Notes under the pieces: generated by a model
Seen by the model: only the letters and a program-made list of their open reading frames with translations
The model's database searches: none
Told to the model about the DNA's origin: nothing
DNA from: Gammaproteobacteria bacterium
GTDB taxonomy: Bacteria; Pseudomonadota; Gammaproteobacteria; Burkholderiales; Gallionellaceae
Assembly (NCBI GenBank): GCA_018813765.1
Contig: JAHJBC010000006.1
Coordinates: forward strand, 1 to 64,000
Direction of reading: 5' to 3'
Length of the DNA stretch: 64,000 nucleotides
Position numbers and translations under genes: made by a program
In this document: piece after piece, positions 59,915 to 64,000 of the stretch
Layout: every line of letters begins with the position of its first letter
How positions within the stretch are numbered: position 1 is the first letter of the stretch

Positions 59915-60094
59915 GCGCCTCTGAAAAGCCAAAGTTCTAAGCAAGACAAGGCGCGAGCAAAAAATCGCGACGCGGCATATATACAATATGTGAGGAGTGA
60001 TTTTTTGAGAGCAACGCAGTATTGCGACGAAGTGGGTCAAGCAGGCAATCCGCGAAGCGGATGCTCGCAAATTTGGATTTTGAGAGGCGCTCAT
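59911..60094. repeat. 184-bp MITE-like element with 26-bp inverted ends
   Basis: ATGAGCGCCTCTGAAAAGCC at the left end and its inverted match at the right end agree at 23 of 26 positions. Between them an internal GCAAAAAATC/GATTTTTTGA hairpin is visible. The left end supplies the hupK stop and the right end runs into the hypA start. No transposase is encoded. The total length and structure fit a non-autonomous element. Confidence 0.75.
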
Positions 60095-60434
60095 GCATGA
60101 GATGTCGCTGGCCGAGGGTGTGCTGCAAATAATCGAAGACTCGGCAAAGACGCAGAACTTCAGCCGCGTGAAAACGGTGTGGCTGGAGATCGGCCAACTG
60201 GCGGGCGTGGAAATCGAGGCGATGAAGTTCTGTTTCGACGCGGTGACGCGCGACAGCATCGCGCAGGACGCGAAACTGGAGATCATCGCCACGCCGGGGC
60301 AGGCCTGGTGTCTGCACTGTGCCGAGGTGGTGAACGTGCAGGCGCTGTACGATGCCTGTCCCAAGTGCGGCAGCCATCAGGTGCAGGTCACGGGCGGCAA
60401 CGAGATGCGGGTGAAAGAACTGGATGTGGAATGA
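60093..60434 (+). CDS. hypA: Hydrogenase nickel insertion protein HypA
   Basis: A 113-residue nickel metallochaperone: MHEMSLAEGVLQIIED with the nickel-binding His2, and a zinc site formed by CLHC and CPKCGSHQ. It works with HypB. The ribosome site GAGAGGCGCTC is contributed by the end of the inverted-repeat element. Confidence 0.96.
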   Translation: MHEMSLAEGVLQIIEDSAKTQNFSRVKTVWLEIGQLAGVEIEAMKFCFDAVTRDSIAQDAKLEIIATPGQAWCLHCAEVVNVQALYDACPKCGSHQVQVTGGNEMRVKELDVE

Positions 60435-60465
60435 ACGCTAAGAGAGTGCCTGCAGCCCTGAATAA

Positions 60466-60571
60466 GCCCCCCTTTGCAAAAGGGGGGTGGGGGGGATTTG
60501 CGGCAGGATGAATTATTGAAGTCCGTAAAATCCCCCTCCCGTCCCCCTTTTGCAAAGGGGGAAGCTGATGG
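60466..60571. repeat. CCCCCTTTGCAAAAGGGGG repeat pair between hypA and hypB
   Basis: GCCCCCCTTTGCAAAAGGGGGG and a second, CCCCCTTTTGCAAAGGGGG, about 55 bp later, with a spacer holding ATCCCCCTCCC. Each is a strong hairpin by itself. Confidence 0.85.
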
Positions 60572-60615
60572 CGGATGTCGGAACGATATTGGTTTCAGTT
60601 TGAAGGAGATGCAAG

Positions 60616-61632
60616 ATGTGTAACGTATGCGGTTGCGGTGCGGGCGAGACGACCATTGACGGCAAGGCGGTCGAACACGGTCACGGCGGACATTTCCATG
60701 TGCATGCCGACGGCACGGCACACGATCACGACCATTCGCACGATCATGATCACAACCATGAGCACGCGCAGGCGAAGCACATGCACTACCACCTGCACGA
60801 GGACGGCAGCTCGCACGAGCATGTGCATGACCATCTGCACGGCCACGACCACCATCACGATCATGCGCACGACCACAGCCATTCGCATGCGGACGGTTCG
60901 GTGCATTACGGTCTGGGTCCAGCAGGCGCGCACGCGCCCGGCCTGAGCCAGTCGCGCATGGTGAAGATCGAGCAGGACATCCTTTCCAAGAACGACAGCT
61001 ACGCCAACGACAACCGCGCGCAACTGGCCGAGCACGGCATCTTCGCGCTCAACCTGGTATCCAGCCCCGGCTCGGGCAAGACCACGCTGCTGGTGAAGAC
61101 CATCGAGGCGCTGAACGGCCAGTTGAAACTGGCGGTGATCGAGGGCGACCAGCAGACCGACAACGATGCCGCGCGCATCCGCGCCACCGGCGCACCCGCT
61201 TTGCAGATCAACACCGGCAAGGGCTGCCACCTAGACGCTTACATGGTGGGCAAGGCGATGACGCAGCTGCAACTGGCCGACGACAGCCTGCTGCTGATCG
61301 AGAACGTCGGCAACCTGGTGTGCCCGGCGAGCTTCGATCTGGGCGAAGCGCACAAGGTCGCCATCCTCTCGGTGACCGAGGGCGAGGACAAACCGCTCAA
61401 GTATCCCGACATGTTCCGCGCCGCCGATCTGATGCTGCTTAACAAGTGCGACCTGCTGCCCTATCTCACTTTCGATGCCGACCTCGCGGTCGCCAACGCG
61501 CGCCGCGTGAATCCCGATATCAAAGTGATCCGCACCTCCGCCACCAGCGGCGAGGGCATGAACGAGTGGCTGGACTGGATCAGGGCCGGTTGCAAGAAGG
61601 CGGTAGACAGAAAATCGATCGATGGCAGATAA
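60616..61632 (+). CDS. hypB: Hydrogenase nickel incorporation GTPase HypB
   Basis: A 338-residue GTPase. The N-terminal high-affinity nickel motif appears as [11 protein letters not shown], followed by an exceptionally His-rich stretch (about residues 22-95, for example [15 protein letters not shown] and [17 protein letters not shown]) that can store nickel. Then [15 protein letters not shown] (P-loop), [24 protein letters not shown] (metal-binding Cys/His), [16 protein letters not shown] and [10 protein letters not shown]. Strong GAAGGAGATGCAAG before the ATG. Confidence 0.97.
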   Translation: MCNVCGCGAGETTIDGKAVEHGHGGHFHVHADGTAHDHDHSHDHDHNHEHAQAKHMHYHLHEDGSSHEHVHDHLHGHDHHHDHAHDHSHSHADGSVHYGLGPAGAHAPGLSQSRMVKIEQDILSKNDSYANDNRAQLAEHGIFALNLVSSPGSGKTTLLVKTIEALNGQLKLAVIEGDQQTDNDAARIRATGAPALQINTGKGCHLDAYMVGKAMTQLQLADDSLLLIENVGNLVCPASFDLGEAHKVAILSVTEGEDKPLKYPDMFRAADLMLLNKCDLLPYLTFDADLAVANARRVNPDIKVIRTSATSGEGMNEWLDWIRAGCKKAVDRKSIDGR

Positions 61633-61692
61633 AGGGTGGTAAACGTAGGATGGGTGGAGCGTAGCGATACCTATCGAAAAAACATGAATCGC

Positions 61693-61792
61693 AAAACCAA
61701 TAAACCAGCCACAGAGAACACAGAGATCACAGAGAGTGCAGCATTGGTTTTTCTCTGTGAGCTCTGTGTCCTCTGTGGCAATAGTCGGTTTT
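61693..61792. repeat. CCACAGAGAACACAGAG inverted repeat between hypB and hypF
   Basis: AACCAGCCACAGAGAACACAGAG and the inverted CTCTGTGTCCTCTGTGGC close to hypF, with AAAACC/GGTTTT outer ends. It forms a long hairpin occupying most of the gap. Confidence 0.8.
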
Positions 61793-61802
61793 AAAGGCAA
61801 TC

Positions 61803-64000
61803 ATGATCCACGCGCAGATCAGAGTCTCGGGGCAGGTGCAGGGAGTGGGCTTCCGCCCCTTCGTGTACCGGCTCGCCAATGAACTCGGTCTGAATGGCTG
61901 GGTGCGCAACGACAGCGAGGGCGTGGAGATCACGGTCGAGGGCAAGCAGCCGCAGGTGATGCAGTTGATCGAACGGCTGCAAAGCGATTCGCCCGCGCTG
62001 GCGCGCGTGGAGAAAGTCACCCACGATCTTTCAGGGAAAACCACCGGCCTGCTGGGCTTCTGCATCACCGAAAGCAAGCACGGCAAGGTACTCACCGGCA
62101 TCACGCCGGACATGGCGATCTGCCCCGAGTGCCTGTCCGAGATGTTCGACCCGTCCAACCGGCGCTACCGCCATCCCTTCATCAACTGTGTCCACTGCGG
62201 TCCGCGCTATACGATCACCGCGCGCCTGCCTTACGACCGCGTCAACACCAGCATGGCCGGGTTCAAGCAGTGCCAGGCCTGTCAGCTTGAATTCGACACG
62301 CCTTCCACGCGCCGATTCCACGCGCAGCCGAACGCCTGCCCCAAGTGCGGCCCGCGCCTGAAGATGCTCGATGCGGATTGGAAAACTGTCGCCAGCGACG
62401 ATCCCGTTGCGTCGACGGCCGTACTCATCAAGGCGGGGCGCGTCGTTGCCGTCAAAGGCGTCGGCGGCTTCCATCTGGTGTGCGATGCGCGCAACGCGGC
62501 GGCCGTGGCACGCTTGCGCGGCGGCAAGCAGCGCGAGGAGAAGCCGTTCGCGGTGATGGTGCTGAACACGCTTTCCGCGCGGCACTACGCGCAGTTCCGC
62601 GAACAGGATGCCGCGCTGCTGGAGACGGGCGAGCGTCCCATCGTGCTGCTGCGCCAGTCGAATGCCTGCGCGACCGAGTTGCAGGGCATCGCACCGGGCC
62701 TCTCCGGCATCGGCCTGATGCTGCCGTACACACCGCTGCAATATCTGCTGTTCCACGAATTGCTGGGTCAGCCGGAAGGCACGGACTGGCTGCGGCAGAA
62801 GACCACGCTGGCGTTGGTGATGACCAGCGCCAATCCCGGCGGCGAGCCGCTGGTAAAGGACGATACCGAGGCGCGTGCGTCGCTGTCCGGGCTGGCCGAT
62901 GCCTTCCTCACCCACGACCGCGACATCCTGCACCGCTGCGACGACAGCGTGATGAAGTGGCAGGGCAAGGCGCCGACCTTCGTGCGCCGCGCGCGCGGCT
63001 ATACGCCGCGCCGCATCAAGCTGCCCTACACCGGCCCGTCGGTGCTGGCCTGCGGCGGCTGGCTGAAGAACACCGTTTGTCTCACGCGCGGCGACGATGC
63101 CTACGTGTCGCAGCATATCGGCGACCTTGATCATGCAGGATCGCGCGCGATGCTGGACGAGACGGTCGAGTACCTGTGCGACATCCTCGACGTGCTGCCG
63201 CAAGCGGTGGCGCACGACCTGCATCCCGATTTCTACAGCACCCAGTTCGCGCAGGCCTATGCCGCGCAGCGCAACTTGCCGCTGTTCGCCGTGCAGCATC
63301 ACCACGCGCATATCGCGGCAGTCGCGGCCGAGCACCGTGTCACCGAACCGGTGATCGGACTCGCGCTCGATGGCGTCGGTCTTGGGGCGGACGGCGGCGC
63401 GTGGGGCGGCGAGTTGTTGCAGGTGACAGGCACGCAATGCGAGCGCATCGGGCATCTTGCGCCGCTCACCCTGCCGGGCGGCGACCGCGCCGCGCGCGAA
63501 CCCTGGCGCATGGCGGCGGCGGCGCTATTCGAGATGGGCCGCGCCGAAGAGATCGCGCGCCGTTTCCCCGGTCAGGCCGGGTCGGCACTGATGGCCGACA
63601 TGCTGCAGCGCAAACTGAACTGCGTGGAGACGAGCAGCATGGGACGCTGGTTCGATGCGGCCGCCGGTTTGCTCGGCGTGAAAGAGATGCTGGATTACGA
63701 GGGGCAGGCGGCGATGCTGCTGGAGGGATTGGCCGAACGACACGGCAAGGTTGCGCCGCTTGCGCAAGGCTATATCCATACCGCGCAGAGCGAACTGGAC
63801 CTCCGGCCTCTGCTGGCACATCTCGCCGACTGCAAGGATGCGGGCTACGGCGCGGCGCTGTTCCATGCCACGCTGGCCGAAGGCCTGTGCGGCTGGGTAC
63901 AACTCGCTGCCGGTCGCACAGGGATCAAGCATGTCGCGCTGGGCGGCGGCTGCTTCCACAACAACATCCTGACGCAGTCGTTGACCGACAGTCTCACTAT
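61803..64000 (+). CDS. hypF: Carbamoyltransferase HypF, 3' end beyond window
   Basis: Makes the cyanide ligands of the NiFe site from carbamoyl phosphate. About 732 codons are present with no stop before the edge. Order: acylphosphatase domain (SGQVQGVGFRPFVYRLANEL), zinc-finger pairs (CPEC, CVHCGPRY, CQAC, CPKCGPR), YrdC-like domain (KGVGGFHLVCDARN; MTSANPGGEPLV), and the Kae1-like domain (VQHHHAHIAAVAAEH, GLALDGVGLGADG, LGGGCFHNN). Family length is about 750-770, so only the last few dozen residues are missing. Confidence 0.96.
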   Translation, partial: MIHAQIRVSGQVQGVGFRPFVYRLANELGLNGWVRNDSEGVEITVEGKQPQVMQLIERLQSDSPALARVEKVTHDLSGKTTGLLGFCITESKHGKVLTGITPDMAICPECLSEMFDPSNRRYRHPFINCVHCGPRYTITARLPYDRVNTSMAGFKQCQACQLEFDTPSTRRFHAQPNACPKCGPRLKMLDADWKTVASDDPVASTAVLIKAGRVVAVKGVGGFHLVCDARNAAAVARLRGGKQREEKPFAVMVLNTLSARHYAQFREQDAALLETGERPIVLLRQSNACATELQGIAPGLSGIGLMLPYTPLQYLLFHELLGQPEGTDWLRQKTTLALVMTSANPGGEPLVKDDTEARASLSGLADAFLTHDRDILHRCDDSVMKWQGKAPTFVRRARGYTPRRIKLPYTGPSVLACGGWLKNTVCLTRGDDAYVSQHIGDLDHAGSRAMLDETVEYLCDILDVLPQAVAHDLHPDFYSTQFAQAYAAQRNLPLFAVQHHHAHIAAVAAEHRVTEPVIGLALDGVGLGADGGAWGGELLQVTGTQCERIGHLAPLTLPGGDRAAREPWRMAAAALFEMGRAEEIARRFPGQAGSALMADMLQRKLNCVETSSMGRWFDAAAGLLGVKEMLDYEGQAAMLLEGLAERHGKVAPLAQGYIHTAQSELDLRPLLAHLADCKDAGYGAALFHATLAEGLCGWVQLAAGRTGIKHVALGGGCFHNNILTQSLTDSLT

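Overview
The window is GC-rich chromosomal DNA (roughly 60% G+C by eye) from a betaproteobacterium. The gene neighbourhoods (rpsU-yqeY-dnaG-rpoD-tRNA, tyrS/M23 peptidase/anmK/erpA, Coq7 for ubiquinone), an oxygen-tolerant uptake hydrogenase, an Rnf complex and a CymA/NapC-like tetraheme cytochrome fit an autotrophic Gallionellaceae/Nitrosomonadales-type organism (Sideroxydans-like). That placement is inference, not a database result.

Layout. 1-3.3 kb is an accessory patch: a REP-associated tyrosine transposase (RAYT) cut by the window edge, a broken secreted-type matrixin/cadherin-like gene, and a ParE-type toxin/antitoxin pair. 3.4-17.4 kb is the metabolic core: a divergent LysR regulator, then rnfB, a giant single-chain 2-oxoacid (pyruvate):ferredoxin oxidoreductase, rnfC-D-G-E-A, a tiny Cys-rich membrane protein, and PEP synthase. 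The genes overlap or nearly abut, which suggests one unit in which Rnf exchanges electrons between NADH and ferredoxin at the cost or gain of ion-motive force, the oxidoreductase interconverts acetyl-CoA + CO2 and pyruvate, and PEP synthase pulls pyruvate towards gluconeogenesis. 18-20.3 kb holds a porin, Coq7 and an OsmC-like protein.

20.3-35.6 kb is rich in membrane-lipid genes: a YdcF-like protein, a zinc-dependent phospholipase C-like protein (with a Pho-box-like triple repeat upstream), PAP2 phosphatase, GT4 glycosyltransferase, ornithine-lipid synthesis (olsB, olsA), dgkA, an EAL-CBS-GGDEF c-di-GMP protein, an alpha/beta hydrolase, glycerophosphodiesterase, GlpD and an FGGY kinase. An unusual long pyruvate-kinase-like protein lies among them. 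35.6-49.7 kb is housekeeping: rplM-rpsI, argC, bactofilin, erpA, anmK, M23 peptidase, tyrS, NapC-like cytochrome, rpsU-yqeY-dnaG-rpoD, a CAU-anticodon tRNA and slyX.

49.8 kb to the right edge begins with a secreted sugar dehydrogenase and continues as a group-1d-type membrane-bound [NiFe] hydrogenase (hyaABC), a HigA-like DNA-binding protein, and the maturation set (protease, HypC-like, HyaE/HupG, HyaF/HupH, rubredoxin, HybE/HupJ, HupK, HypA, HypB, HypF; HypF runs off the window). Two sigma-54-like promoter sequences precede hyaA and the protease gene. The hydrogenase could supply electrons from H2 to quinone, which complements the Rnf/ferredoxin module.

At least eight distinct families of palindromic repeats lie between genes, some used three times. 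One 57-bp element occurs twice with compensatory base changes in its stem, and a 184-bp element with 26-bp inverted ends forms the hupK/hypA junction.
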